DNA of 64,000 bases, taken from positions 61,661 through 125,660 of the forward strand of contig BSBG01000010.1 of the NCBI GenBank assembly GCA_030159235.1, written 5' to 3'. Positions 40,659 through 50,315 of this stretch are shown piece by piece (positions within the stretch are counted from its first letter, which is position 1; each line of letters opens with the position of its first letter). The DNA comes from Bacillus safensis. Lineage in GTDB: Bacteria; Bacillota; Bacilli; Bacillales; Bacillaceae. A model generated the notes under the pieces. The model worked only from the letters and a program-made list of their open reading frames with translations, was not told where the DNA came from and made no database searches. Both the position numbers and the translations under genes were made by a program.

Positions 40659-43253
40659 ATGATGAAACGTAGATGGATAATCATTGGAATGTGCCTCATT
40701 CTCGCTTTATTGGGACACTCCTTTTTCTTATATGAATATACGCAAGGGCGGTACATGACAGGAGATGGGGACGGCATTTCACAAATGCTGCCGTTTAAAA
40801 AACTGCTTTACGATGAATACGTTAAAGGGAACTTCTTTTATTCCTATCAATTCGGTCTAGGCGGCGGTACATATACGCAATTAGGTTATTATTTCACAAC
40901 GTCGACTGTCTTTATGATCACAGTTGCTGTCATCTGGCTGATGAATGCGCTTCATCTTATCCAGTCAACGGACATTCATTTCTGGGCAAATGCCGTCATT
41001 TGGCTGAGTGTGATGAAGCTGACGCTTATTCTGTTCATCGCTTACCGTGTGCTTCTTTCAATGGTTCAGCAAAGGCTGAGTGCATTAACAGGCGCCGCAA
41101 TCTACGGACTGTCTATTGTGTATTTTCGGCATGAAACATTTTGGGAGTTTTTCACTGACAGTATGATGTGGCTCCCGCTGCTTGTGCTTGGGGTTGAACG
41201 GATTTTCAAAACGGGTAAGCCGGCTTGGTTTATTTTGGCGTGCAGCCTGATGCTGATTAATAATTTTTACTTCGCTTATATTCATTTTATCTTTTTAGCA
41301 ATGTATCTTGTCTTCAGATATTTCATCAAGCTTCGAAGTGAGGAGCACGGGTGGAAGGTGTTCTGGACGCTTGCGATCTCTACACTGTTATCCTTTGGGA
41401 TCAGTGCTGCCTTTTTTATCCCGTCTGTTTATGGCTTTCTCAATAATATAAGACCGCCATATGATCAATCCATACCTTGGTTTGATCTGCATGATCATTT
41501 GCTGTTTACAAGCAGGGTGTATTTATTGCCTGTGATTTTTCTCATTTGTATGTTCCTCGTTCCGCTTTATCGGAACAGGTGGTTTTTCATGTTTACATCG
41601 CTCAGCGTTTTGCTCATCATTTTTCACTACAGTCCAAAGATGGCGAGCGTATTTAATGGTTTTTCTGCACCGCAGTACAGATTTGAGTACATCCTTGCCT
41701 TTACAGTTGGAGCGGTCGTAGCCCTCACCATTAAGCATTTCTCGCAAATCGAGTGGAAGTGGAAAAAGCGTGCGGTCTTAGGCGCTTGGATCGTGTTTCT
41801 TCTTGCTGTCATCTTATCAGAACGAGCAAAGGGAAACATGGATGTTGTTGTATTTACAGGCATAGGGCTGCTTGTGATTAGCTTGTTTTTCCTTTTGATC
41901 CATCCGGAAAAACGTCAGCACCTTCGTCTCTTTTCAGCTGTGCTTATCGTTGTCAGCTTACTCACAGCAGGCGTGTATCAGCAAGGCTACTTATCTGAAA
42001 GAAGCAATATTAAGAGCGTGTCAGATACGTATCTGAATAGTGAGGCGTATGCTGGACATGAGCAAATGAAGCTCATTCAGCAGATTCAAAGCCGCTCCTC
42101 AAAAGATCCGCTTGCCCGGATTGATTGGATGAACGGCGTGCGCAACAATACCCCGTTATTTGAAGGCTTTCAAGGCATGAGCGCGTATTCAAGTATATTG
42201 AATCAGCATTTGCTCAATTTCTACTGGAATGACCTGCAAATCGATATGGGACGGGAAAGTGTCAGCCGTTATGCAACAATGGGGGACAGGGCGAATTTAT
42301 ACAGCCTGACCTACGGAAAATATTATATGAGAAAGAGCGCGATGCCTTACTCACCGCCGGCTTATTTTAAGCCAATATTGGAAAGCGAGCATTATAAAGT
42401 GTATGAAAATACACGGCCGCTGCCATTTGCAAGAACAACAAGCACGATTTATTCAGAAAAATCCTTAAAAAATGCCTCAGCACTTGATAGAGAGCATGCG
42501 ATGCTGCAAGGTGTGATTTTAGACAAAAAAGGAAACGCTGAAATTGAGCGCACGCCTGATCGGGTCAAGGATACAAAGATTCATACGGAACAAGCTATAT
42601 ACGAACATGGCGTTCTTGATGTATACGGAGAAACGGGCGGCTTGAATATCACGCTGCCAGATGATATGGCCCGCGCTGGAGATGTGTATGTGAGCTTTTA
42701 TGTGAAGCGGACAGACCGGAACAAAGGATTTCAGTTATCCGTTGACAACTACGTCACCTCACGAAAAAGCAATACATCCATCTACAAAACAGGCGTCAAT
42801 GAAGTAACGATTCGAGTCCCTGCGGAAAAAATCCTGTCCATTCGAGTACCAAAAGGGACATACGAGCTAAATCAACTGAAGCTATATCAAGAGCCTTACC
42901 GCGTCCTAGAACAAGCATATGAAAAAGAAAAACAGGATGATGGCAGCCAGCAAGTGAAGCTTGAAAACAACCGCTTTACGATTTCTTATGACAACAAGCG
43001 CGGCGATAATTATATGATCCTGCCAGTACCATATGAAAAAGGCTGGGAGCTCACAGTAAACGGACAGCAAACTGATATTGAACAAGCCAATTACGGCTTT
43101 ATCGGTTTTCCAATAGAAAAAGGCAAAAACGAGATTGTGCTAACCTACTATCCGCCTTATATCAGAATTCTTGCGTTGATTTCACTCGTCAGTTTGATCG
43201 GTGCGATCCTATATGCACGAAGAAAACATAAGAAACACCACTTTTCATCATAA
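40659..43253 (+). CDS. yfhO: YfhO, GT-C-type membrane glycosyltransferase for lipoteichoic acid
   Basis: 864 residues with about 13 transmembrane helices in the first 440 residues and one at the C-terminus, with a large external domain between. The YfhO family pattern is clear: GDGDGISQMLPFKKLLYDEY in the first loop, which holds the acidic catalytic residues of GT-C enzymes, and LPVPYEKGWELTVNG near the C-terminus. In B. subtilis YfhO moves GlcNAc from the undecaprenyl carrier made by CsbB onto lipoteichoic acid outside the cell. The pairing with csbB is conserved here. Confidence 0.92.
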   Translation: MMKRRWIIIGMCLILALLGHSFFLYEYTQGRYMTGDGDGISQMLPFKKLLYDEYVKGNFFYSYQFGLGGGTYTQLGYYFTTSTVFMITVAVIWLMNALHLIQSTDIHFWANAVIWLSVMKLTLILFIAYRVLLSMVQQRLSALTGAAIYGLSIVYFRHETFWEFFTDSMMWLPLLVLGVERIFKTGKPAWFILACSLMLINNFYFAYIHFIFLAMYLVFRYFIKLRSEEHGWKVFWTLAISTLLSFGISAAFFIPSVYGFLNNIRPPYDQSIPWFDLHDHLLFTSRVYLLPVIFLICMFLVPLYRNRWFFMFTSLSVLLIIFHYSPKMASVFNGFSAPQYRFEYILAFTVGAVVALTIKHFSQIEWKWKKRAVLGAWIVFLLAVILSERAKGNMDVVVFTGIGLLVISLFFLLIHPEKRQHLRLFSAVLIVVSLLTAGVYQQGYLSERSNIKSVSDTYLNSEAYAGHEQMKLIQQIQSRSSKDPLARIDWMNGVRNNTPLFEGFQGMSAYSSILNQHLLNFYWNDLQIDMGRESVSRYATMGDRANLYSLTYGKYYMRKSAMPYSPPAYFKPILESEHYKVYENTRPLPFARTTSTIYSEKSLKNASALDREHAMLQGVILDKKGNAEIERTPDRVKDTKIHTEQAIYEHGVLDVYGETGGLNITLPDDMARAGDVYVSFYVKRTDRNKGFQLSVDNYVTSRKSNTSIYKTGVNEVTIRVPAEKILSIRVPKGTYELNQLKLYQEPYRVLEQAYEKEKQDDGSQQVKLENNRFTISYDNKRGDNYMILPVPYEKGWELTVNGQQTDIEQANYGFIGFPIEKGKNEIVLTYYPPYIRILALISLVSLIGAILYARRKHKKHHFSS

Positions 43254-43267
43254 GTGGTGTTTTTTTA
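43233..43267 (+). terminator. Rho-independent terminator after yfhO
   Basis: AACACCACTT / AAGTGGTGTT stem with a T-run, overlapping the yfhO stop region. Confidence 0.93.
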
Positions 43268-43321
43268 TCTTCCAAGGGCTGATTGAGTATGATATCCATC
43301 ATATGAGGCAAATCACTAAGC

Positions 43322-43735
43322 TTATTTCTCAAACGAAAACGTCGCATAATCAAACAAAAAATGAAACAACAAAAGACTTAGGGCAAAGAGGATTTCCTCA
43401 GAAGTAGACAGTAAAATACCGCCCACTAATTCATCTGATAAATAGACAGCACCCCAAATAAACAAGAGATGAATGGAAATGGCATAGAAAACGATGGAGC
43501 TTTTTTTGGAGCGGCACTTTCTAACAACCCTCATGAGCACATGCTCCACATGCTCAAAGGAGATCCCAAGTACGACATAGATGCCCATAAATAAAAGCAT
43601 CGATAAAATCGATTGATAAAAAGCACCTGTTAAATGAAAGAACAGTACACAAAACAACAAAAATATGTAACAGACAGCCGACGCCGCCATGAGCCATTTC
43701 ATCCCTTGCCATAAAGCGTGAACAGATTGCTGCAT
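43322..43735 (-). CDS. yvrL: membrane protein, probable YvrL (negative regulator of SigO)
   Basis: 137 residues with four transmembrane helices and a basic loop (RVVRKCRSKKSS). In B. subtilis a ~130-residue membrane protein, YvrL, is encoded beside sigO-rsoA and oxdC-yvrJ and keeps SigO-RsoA inactive. Size, topology and position directly after oxdC support the same identity here; my sequence memory of YvrL is not good enough to align it. The ATG has AAAGGAG at 13 bases. Confidence 0.62.
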   Translation of the reverse strand: MQQSVHALWQGMKWLMAASAVCYIFLLFCVLFFHLTGAFYQSILSMLLFMGIYVVLGISFEHVEHVLMRVVRKCRSKKSSIVFYAISIHLLFIWGAVYLSDELVGGILLSTSEEILFALSLLLFHFLFDYATFSFEK

Positions 43736-43766
43736 AGTTGAACAAACACTCCTTTACATGAAGATA

Positions 43767-43794
43767 CCTGCAAAAAGGACAGCCTTTTTGCAGG
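43767..43794. terminator. hairpin between oxdC and yvrL
   Basis: Perfect 12-bp stem CCTGCAAAAAGG / CCTTTTTGCAGG with a 4-base loop. No T-run on either side except within the stem, so it may cause partial termination or processing. Confidence 0.55.
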
Positions 43795-43804
43795 AAGTCA
43801 TATG

Positions 43805-44968
43805 TTAATCCTCTTTTTTAGGCGCAGCGATCACAGGATGTTTTTCAGTATCAAGCAGTTTTAAGAAATCTTCGCCTTGATCTAAATGATCAAGAACAAG
43901 CTGTTTCGGTGTGACTGCAAGCCACTGATTCAGTGAAATGTCTGCATAATGATCGCTCTTAAAGATTTCTAAGAAATAAAGCGGTTCGTCGCCTGTATTT
44001 TCTACATAATGCCCCATCGCAAATGGGACATAACCAACGTCTCCGGCCTGATAGTTGAAGGTTCTCGCATGTCCATCAGAAGCAAATACCGTCATTCGTG
44101 CTTTTCCAGAAATGAAATATTGCCATTCATCCGTATTTGGATGCCAGTGCAGCTCGCGGATGGCACCTGGATCAACTTTCACAAGAGCGGATGCAATCGT
44201 TTTAGACGCTTTGAAATTGGTAGAGTCCGCAATCCACACTTGTCCGCCGCTTGACGTAATCGGCTCCTGTTTTAACAGCTCATATTTAAAGGAATTCGGG
44301 ACTTCTCCTTGCTCTGTTTTCACCTTGTCACATTCAAGGGAACCAGGAATTCCTTTTTGGAAAATATATTTTTCTTTCTCTGGCAGCTTGTCAAACTTCT
44401 CTTTTGTCATACCGAAGTTCTTGAGCACGACTTCCTCTGGCGTGTGGGCAAGCCAATCGGTTACTTGGAACGTACTATTTTCTGAGAATGACCCATCATC
44501 AAACACAAGCAAGAATTCAGCTCCCGGTTCAAGTGCTTGGATAGAGTGCGGCAGGCCAGAAGGGAAGTACCACAAATCACCCTCTGTTACATCCTCTGTA
44601 AAATTGCGCCCCTCTGCATCAACCGATGTAATCCGGGCTTCCCCATAAATCATGTACGCCCATTCCGCTTCCTTATGCCAGTGCAGCTCACGAATCGCAC
44701 CAGGCTTTAGCCGCATATTAACAGATGCAAGACTTTTAGAGATCGGCAGTTCGCGGACCGTTACCTCGCGGGCGTAGCCGCCTTTTTCTAAACGATTGTG
44801 TGTATCAGAAAAAGAATATTTCAGGTTGGAGACCGTTCCATGATCGGTTTCTGGCGGTGTGAGCATATCTGGATTTTGTCTGTCCCGCTCGAGATTACGT
44901 GGAATTTTGACCGTTGCTCCTTTTTCTCCTCGAATCGGCTGTGGTATTCCATTTTGCTTTTCACTCAT
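43805..44968 (-). CDS. oxdC: oxalate decarboxylase (bicupin)
   Basis: Converts oxalate and a proton to formate and CO2 with manganese, raising pH. 387 residues from the ATG at 44968 (AAAGGGG at 8 bases). Two cupin domains, each with a complete Mn site: HWHKEAEW ... and H in GLPHS; HWHPNTDEWQ ... and H in AMGHYVEN. The flexible lid reads SENS (~162-165) with its catalytic Glu, which marks a decarboxylase rather than an oxidase. It is preceded by yvrJ and divergent from sigO-rsoA, whose product transcribes this operon in B. subtilis under acid stress. Confidence 0.95.
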   Translation of the reverse strand: MSEKQNGIPQPIRGEKGATVKIPRNLERDRQNPDMLTPPETDHGTVSNLKYSFSDTHNRLEKGGYAREVTVRELPISKSLASVNMRLKPGAIRELHWHKEAEWAYMIYGEARITSVDAEGRNFTEDVTEGDLWYFPSGLPHSIQALEPGAEFLLVFDDGSFSENSTFQVTDWLAHTPEEVVLKNFGMTKEKFDKLPEKEKYIFQKGIPGSLECDKVKTEQGEVPNSFKYELLKQEPITSSGGQVWIADSTNFKASKTIASALVKVDPGAIRELHWHPNTDEWQYFISGKARMTVFASDGHARTFNYQAGDVGYVPFAMGHYVENTGDEPLYFLEIFKSDHYADISLNQWLAVTPKQLVLDHLDQGEDFLKLLDTEKHPVIAAPKKED

Positions 44969-45062
44969 GATAAAATCCCCTTTCAACATCGTATGGTGTG
45001 AGGTGACAAAAGGCCTTTCATTTCGCCCTCGTTTTCATAAGGTGAAACGAATCAAGCAGATG

Positions 45063-45227
45063 TCAATCTGATTCATCATTTTTTTGAGCAGCGACTAATC
45101 GTTGGATGAGCTTGCTTAATTCATCAAACTTTCGTTCAAAGCGTGTCAGCAAGTACACTGTCAAAATGGCAGGGAAGCCAGCCTGACCGAGCTGCTTCAG
45201 CCATTCCTCTGAAAAAAAGGTCTCCAT
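45063..45227 (-). CDS. yvrJ: YvrJ-family small membrane protein
   Basis: 54 residues from an ATG with GGGGGTGAG upstream. An N-terminal amphipathic part, one transmembrane helix (LGQAGFPAILTVYLLTRFE, ~13-31) and a charged coiled tail: the YvrJ family pattern. In B. subtilis yvrJ belongs to the oxalate decarboxylase / SigO gene group. Role unknown. Confidence 0.88.
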   Translation of the reverse strand: METFFSEEWLKQLGQAGFPAILTVYLLTRFERKFDELSKLIQRLVAAQKNDESD

Positions 45228-45393
45228 TTGTCTCACCCCCCAGCGGATACTCGTCTTCTATATAAGTGGTATGAAAGAAGAAAAAGGAAAGCAGAGGGGG
45301 ATAAAATGAACCATTAGACCCGTTTCACGAAGTTTACTTTTTTTAACTTTTGTCCACTTAATGCTAGTAGAGGGAACAAAGGGGAGGATGCAC

Positions 45394-45996
45394 ATGGATT
45401 ATCGGCTGTTATTGAAAGCAAAATGGAAGGAAATCATTGATCACCCGCTCATTCAGCAGTTTTTAAGCAACCCGAAAAACGAGCAGCTGCTCCGGCAGGT
45501 CATGGAAGAGCCAAACGAGGAAAATGCGAAAAAACTAGATTCCGAGTTCAAACAGTTCTATCAGAAAATCCGCATCATCAAGTATATCTCCACAATGATA
45601 CGCATCTTTTCAGTCGACTTTGACAAACGAGTAAAAAAGAAGCAGCAGCGTTTTCCGCTCATACTCGATCATCCTGATACGCAAGAATTGAAAGACCCTG
45701 TTCAAACAGATACGTATGAAGCCGTGCTCTTTAACCAGCAAGACTTAGGGGAGCACTTGCAAGATCAAACATTGTACAAGGCCTACCAGCAGCTCACAGA
45801 CAAACAAAAAATGGTCCTAACCCAAATCTATGTCGAAGGCCAAACGATGAAAGAAATAGCCGATCGGTTAGGCGAAACAAGACAAAACATCTCAAACATT
45901 CACAAAAAAGCACTCAACAAACTAAAAGAAGAAACAGGGGGAGATGTCCGTGCACGAAGACAAAATGACCAATGGAGAAATGGAAGAACTCATTGA
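45394..45996 (+). CDS. sigO: sigma factor SigO (YvrI), region-4 subunit
   Basis: 200 residues from the ATG at 45394 (GGGGAGG at 7 bases; the frame opening at 45361 is too long). The C-terminal part is a clear sigma region 4 HTH: LTDKQKMVLTQIYVEGQTMKEIADRLGETRQNISNIHKKAL (~140-180). Region 2 is not apparent; in B. subtilis it is supplied in trans by RsoA, and the two together form an unusual two-subunit sigma factor. It overlaps rsoA by about 47 bases in another frame. Confidence 0.88.
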   Translation: MDYRLLLKAKWKEIIDHPLIQQFLSNPKNEQLLRQVMEEPNEENAKKLDSEFKQFYQKIRIIKYISTMIRIFSVDFDKRVKKKQQRFPLILDHPDTQELKDPVQTDTYEAVLFNQQDLGEHLQDQTLYKAYQQLTDKQKMVLTQIYVEGQTMKEIADRLGETRQNISNIHKKALNKLKEETGGDVRARRQNDQWRNGRTH

Positions 45997-46165
45997 AACC
46001 TTCACACCCATGATCAAAAAGAAACTACAAAACACGGCATATCAAGAAAGAGAAGACCTCGAACAAGAACTCTATATCAAACTCATCGAAAAAGTAGACC
46101 GGCTGATTTACCAAGAAGGACCTGGCTTTTGGGAGTTTATTGTGGAATATATGACGAAGTTGTAA
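45950..46165 (+). CDS. rsoA: RsoA (YvrHa), region-2-like co-sigma subunit
   Basis: 71 residues from the GTG at 45950, which has AGGGGGAG at 6 bases; the ATG at 45944 directly abuts that site. The sequence EELIETFTPMIKKKL, EREDLEQELYIKLIEKVDRL and F-W-EF-I resembles sigma region 2. It partners SigO to bind core polymerase and the -10 element. Gene order and overlap are as in B. subtilis. Confidence 0.87.
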   Translation: MHEDKMTNGEMEELIETFTPMIKKKLQNTAYQEREDLEQELYIKLIEKVDRLIYQEGPGFWEFIVEYMTKL

Positions 46166-46180
46166 CAGTAAAGTACAAAA

Positions 46181-46220
46181 AAAGACTCGCTCACACAGAG
46201 CCGAGTCTTAATTTTTTTTG
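46181..46220. terminator. convergent bidirectional terminator
   Basis: AAGACTCG / CGAGTCTT stem between rsoA (+) and yfhP (-), with an A-run on the left and a T-run on the right. Confidence 0.9.
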
Positions 46221-47171
46221 CAGTTTTTCTTCACTGAAAATCCAGCCGGTATAGGAATTTTTGATTTGGTGGTCCATGTCGATATGGCAGATCGCGACAA
46301 AAGGATAATGACCTTTGCTGCGGTAGCGTAAATCAATGAACCGCACCTCATAATGATCCTTGTATTTATCCACTTCCCACCGGTAGACAGGGGAGAAGGA
46401 GAGAAAGGCTGAAATGTTTTCATCTTGCTTAGCAATTTTCATAATTTCAGTATCAGGGACCGGCACCCGGTTAAAGGTGTCTAAAATGACGACTTCTCCA
46501 TTCATGCTGCGCCCAACATGGAAAGAGGATTTACATTTCACGGCAATGCGCCATTGTCTGAACTTCATTGTAGGCGAAATGATAATCTCTTCAATTTCAT
46601 CGAATCGTGCACGCAGTTGACGTTTAATTTGTAGCTGCATAATGACCCTGACGATATAGTAACAGAAAATCACCGCATACAGCGTAATAAACGTATAGCC
46701 GGGATGTCCGCCAATCGCCCAAACGACTATGGCGACAAGGTGTGTAAAAAAGATAAACGGATCAAACGTATTAATGATCCCTAGCGCTACCCACTTCTTC
46801 GAAAATGGACGAATGGCCTGCGTGCCGTATGCATTGAATATATCCACAAACACATGAAGAACAACGGCTAATAGTGTCCATAACCAAAGGTGAAGTAAAT
46901 TCGCCCCCGGCACAAATGGGAAAATCACAGCCGGAATCAGCAATGACCAAAACAGTACAGCCGGAATGGAATGTGTAAATCCTCGGTGATTTCTTATATA
47001 AACCGCATTATTTTTTAGTTTTAGCACAGTATCAATGTCTGGTGCTTGGGAGCCGGCGATTGTCGCAATCATCACGGCGTGTGCCATGTGTGGATCTGCG
47101 CTGACGGCTGGATCTAAAAGTGCAAGTCCCCCAAGAGAAATGCCCATTACTACATGAGTACCAGTGTCCAA
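46191..47171 (-). CDS. yfhP: YfhP, membrane-bound metal-dependent hydrolase (DUF457 family)
   Basis: 326 residues: an N-terminal MDTGTHVVMGISLGGLA with the conserved His, IAGSQAPDIDTVLK, HRGFTHSIPAV (~56-66) and HVFVDIFNAYGT, which are the metal-ligand motifs of the YdjM/LexA-regulated DUF457 membrane hydrolases. About four transmembrane helices, then a cytosolic C-terminal domain. B. subtilis YfhP has been described as a negative regulator of yfh-type genes in some annotations, but the enzyme substrate is not known. The window keeps the yfhO ... yfhP ... mutY order with the SigO block inserted. Confidence 0.88.
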   Translation of the reverse strand: MDTGTHVVMGISLGGLALLDPAVSADPHMAHAVMIATIAGSQAPDIDTVLKLKNNAVYIRNHRGFTHSIPAVLFWSLLIPAVIFPFVPGANLLHLWLWTLLAVVLHVFVDIFNAYGTQAIRPFSKKWVALGIINTFDPFIFFTHLVAIVVWAIGGHPGYTFITLYAVIFCYYIVRVIMQLQIKRQLRARFDEIEEIIISPTMKFRQWRIAVKCKSSFHVGRSMNGEVVILDTFNRVPVPDTEIMKIAKQDENISAFLSFSPVYRWEVDKYKDHYEVRFIDLRYRSKGHYPFVAICHIDMDHQIKNSYTGWIFSEEKLQKKLRLGSV

Positions 47172-47362
47172 TTGATTACCTCCTAGTTGTCATGCTTAGG
47201 AACAATCATACAAAGTATACGTCTCTCATCAAGACTATGTGCAAAATCACTTTTGCTTTATCCCGATTTAATGTAACATGTTAACGTATCTACAAACAGT
47301 ATACAACAAATAAGGTTCTTTTCAGAACGTTAGCCCTCGGTTCAATGAGAAGGAGTATAGAT

Positions 47363-48463
47363 ATGAAAGACATTCAAGAAAGGCTGGACCGCAAAGATAT
47401 TGCGGGCTTTCAGCATGATTTAATTGATTGGTATGAAAAAGAACAACGAACACTGCCGTGGCGTGAAAATCAAGATCCATACCGCGTATGGGTATCAGAA
47501 GTGATGCTCCAGCAGACGAGAGTAGATACGGTCATTCCGTATTTCAACCGGTTTATGGAGCAATTCCCGACTGTGAAGGATCTGGCTTTAGCTGATGAAG
47601 AAAAAGTCATGAAAGCATGGGAAGGTCTTGGCTACTACTCACGAGTACGTAATTTACAGGCAGCTGTGAAAGAAGTATATGAAACCTACGGGGGCATTGT
47701 CCCTGATACGAAAGAGCAATTTTCAAAGCTCAAAGGTGTAGGCCCGTATACGAGCGGCGCAGTGCTGAGTATCGCCTATAACAAGCCGTACCCTGCGGTA
47801 GACGGCAACGTCATGAGGGTCATTTCCCGTATCTTGTCCATATGGGACGATATAGCAAAACCCAAAACGAGAAACATTTTCGAATTTGCGGTCGATCAGC
47901 TCATTTCCCGGGAAAAGCCGTCAGAATTCAATCAAGGGCTGATGGAGCTAGGTGCGCTCATTTGCACCCCAACATCCCCTGCCTGCCTCATTTGTCCTGT
48001 AAACATGCATTGCTCGGCACTCGAGGAAGGCGTTCAGCATGATCTCCCAGTGAAAAGCAAAAAGAAAAAACCGACTGCGAAATCAATGGCAGCAGCGGTG
48101 TTATTTGACGATGCAGGCAACCTATATATTCATAAGCGGCCAAGTACAGGCCTACTTGCGAATTTATGGGAATTCCCTAACATGGAAACCATGAAGGGAA
48201 GAAAAACGGAAAAAGAACAGCTGATTGATTTCTTAAAAGAGGAGGCAGGTGTACAAGCGGAGCTTGGTGATTTAGAAGGCACCATTCAGCATGTATTTAC
48301 CCACCTCATCTGGAATATTTCTGTTTTCTTTGGACGAGTTACCTCTGTATCTGATGACACGATGCTGAAAAAAGTCACAACAGAAGAATTTGAGGCATAT
48401 GCTTTGCCAGTCTCACACCAAAAAATTTGGAAGCTGGCACTTGAGCAGCCTAGTCATATTTAA
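47363..48463 (+). CDS. mutY: adenine DNA glycosylase MutY
   Basis: Removes adenine mispaired with 8-oxoguanine. 366 residues from the ATG at 47363 (AGAAGGAG at 8 bases). HhH-GPD domain with [12 protein letters not shown] (catalytic Glu ~37) and [28 protein letters not shown] (catalytic Asp). The 4Fe-4S cluster loop is C-x6-C-x2-C-x5-C ([17 protein letters not shown]). The C-terminal NUDIX-like domain (from ~235) recognises 8-oxoG. It converges on yfhS with a 14-base overlap. Confidence 0.95.
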   Translation: MKDIQERLDRKDIAGFQHDLIDWYEKEQRTLPWRENQDPYRVWVSEVMLQQTRVDTVIPYFNRFMEQFPTVKDLALADEEKVMKAWEGLGYYSRVRNLQAAVKEVYETYGGIVPDTKEQFSKLKGVGPYTSGAVLSIAYNKPYPAVDGNVMRVISRILSIWDDIAKPKTRNIFEFAVDQLISREKPSEFNQGLMELGALICTPTSPACLICPVNMHCSALEEGVQHDLPVKSKKKKPTAKSMAAAVLFDDAGNLYIHKRPSTGLLANLWEFPNMETMKGRKTEKEQLIDFLKEEAGVQAELGDLEGTIQHVFTHLIWNISVFFGRVTSVSDDTMLKKVTTEEFEAYALPVSHQKIWKLALEQPSHI

Positions 48464-48674
48464 CTGTTGTACCGTGGGTATAATCAGCTTCATTTCTGTG
48501 CAATCCCCCGCGGTTTTCGATTTCTGACATGATTTCTCGATACTTAGATTGCCCTTCTTCATTCAAATAAGGTAAAATTTGTTGGAAAGCATGATGAAAG
48601 TAAGCAAGCTCAGTATCTTTCCATTGATTCTTGGACATCATGCCAAGCTGGCTTAAATCGCGTCCGACATACAT
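48450..48674 (-). CDS. yfhS: YfhS protein
   Basis: 74 residues, the same length as B. subtilis YfhS, with [18 protein letters not shown] at the N-terminus and ENRGGLH near the C-terminus. Soluble and acidic; YfhS is associated with sporulation in B. subtilis. AGGAGG precedes the ATG and lies next to a perfect 22-base palindrome shared with the fabL upstream region. Confidence 0.88.
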   Translation of the reverse strand: MYVGRDLSQLGMMSKNQWKDTELAYFHHAFQQILPYLNEEGQSKYREIMSEIENRGGLHRNEADYTHGTTVKYD

Positions 48675-48686
48675 GAATGTAACCTC

Positions 48687-48708
48687 CTAATAGGAACTTT
48701 CCTATTAG
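48687..48708. promoter_or_regulatory. perfect 22-base palindrome between yfhS and fabL
   Basis: CTAATAGGAA and TTCCTATTAG are exact 10-base inverted repeats separated by CT. It lies in the ~80-base divergent region, touching the yfhS ribosome site. It could be an operator or a 5'-UTR hairpin. It does not resemble the FapR box that controls other fab genes. Confidence 0.6.
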
Positions 48709-48749
48709 TGTGAAGCGAATGAACGAAAACTATTCAAATCAGGAGATGA

Positions 48750-49508
<759 letters not shown>

Positions 49509-49516
49509 AAAAATCA

Positions 49517-49547
49517 TGAATAGGATGTACACCTTCTGCACAAATTA
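49517..49547 (+). promoter_or_regulatory. sigma-G-type promoter of sspE
   Basis: TGAATA (49517-49522), 18-base spacer, CAAATTA (49541-49547). This matches the recalled forespore sigma-G consensus TGnATA-N18-CATnnTA apart from one base in the -10. Confidence 0.7.
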
Positions 49548-49568
49548 ATGTGCGTGGAGGTGATAATG

Positions 49569-49733
49569 ATGGATCAACAACAAAACAAAACAAACGCACA
49601 ACAAGTGAAGAAACAAAACCAAGCTGCTGCACAAGGTGGTCAATATGGCACTGAATTTGCTAGCGAGACTGACGTACAGCACGTAAAAAAATACAACCAA
49701 AAAGCTGAGCAAAACAAACAACAAAACAGCTAA
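49569..49733 (+). CDS. sspE: gamma-type small acid-soluble spore protein SspE (short form)
   Basis: 54 residues from the ATG at 49569 (GGAGGTG at 6 bases; the ATG at 49566 is too close). It shows the gamma-SASP repeat NAQQVKKQNQAAAQGGQYGTEFASET once, then a partial DVQHVKKYNQKAEQNKQQNS. B. subtilis SspE, as I recall, is 84 residues with two full repeats, so this version lacks one. The protein is an amino-acid reserve in the spore core, cleaved by Gpr in the EFASE region at germination. A sigma-G promoter precedes it. Confidence 0.92.
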   Translation: MDQQQNKTNAQQVKKQNQAAAQGGQYGTEFASETDVQHVKKYNQKAEQNKQQNS

Positions 49734-49748
49734 TCACTGAAACAGAGG

Positions 49749-49785
49749 AAAGCACTTCATATACGAATGAAGTGCTTTTCTTTTT
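49749..49785 (+). terminator. Rho-independent terminator after sspE
   Basis: AAAGCACTTCAT / ATGAAGTGCTTT stem followed by TCTTTTT. Confidence 0.92.
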
Positions 49786-49907
49786 GCCTCTCACCACCAT
49801 CCGACAAAACCTGTAAAACCTCTACATAAACAGTCAAAGGATTTCCTCTTTCTTTCAAGAAATGGTATACAGACAAAAAGTGGATTCGATGAAAAGGGAG
49901 GAGTTAG

Positions 49908-50168
49908 ATGTCTGATTTCGATCAGCTTGTAAAAGAACAAATGCAGCTCATGGATCAACTGCTCGATGTGCAGGGAGAACTCGATGTATGCTTAGAAACA
50001 GAAAAACAATTACGTCAGAATGAAAAAAAAGAAGAGTGGCATAGGCTTCATGATCAAATCAAACAGAAACGTGAGGAACTGCAAAAAGTACAAACCTTAT
50101 TTACAAAACAGACAAAAGAGGTCATCAACTCATATAAACAGTTGGAAAAGAGTTCTAGCGTGATGTAA
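49908..50168 (+). CDS. ygaB: YgaB coiled-coil protein
   Basis: 86 residues, almost wholly helical with heptad-like Leu/Gln spacing (QMQLMDQLLDVQGELDVCLETEKQL...), so probably a coiled coil. It sits between sspE and ygaC as in B. subtilis. GGGAGGAG precedes the ATG. Function unknown. Confidence 0.85.
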   Translation: MSDFDQLVKEQMQLMDQLLDVQGELDVCLETEKQLRQNEKKEEWHRLHDQIKQKREELQKVQTLFTKQTKEVINSYKQLEKSSSVM

Positions 50169-50315
50169 GTCAGTGTGCCGTTCAATTGGGTTGAATGGCT
50201 TTTTCATTTCATTTTTTAATGATGTAACGGTATAATATAATAGAGACATGTGTAGTTGGGAAATTAGGTCTTTGGACTGTTAGGTTTGTTTGTTATAGAA
50301 AGTAGGGGAGAAAAT

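Noticed and set aside
44055..44648. 197-codon + frame opposite oxdC
   Set aside because: Antisense shadow of a clearly conserved bicupin gene; no ribosome site and no recognisable domain.
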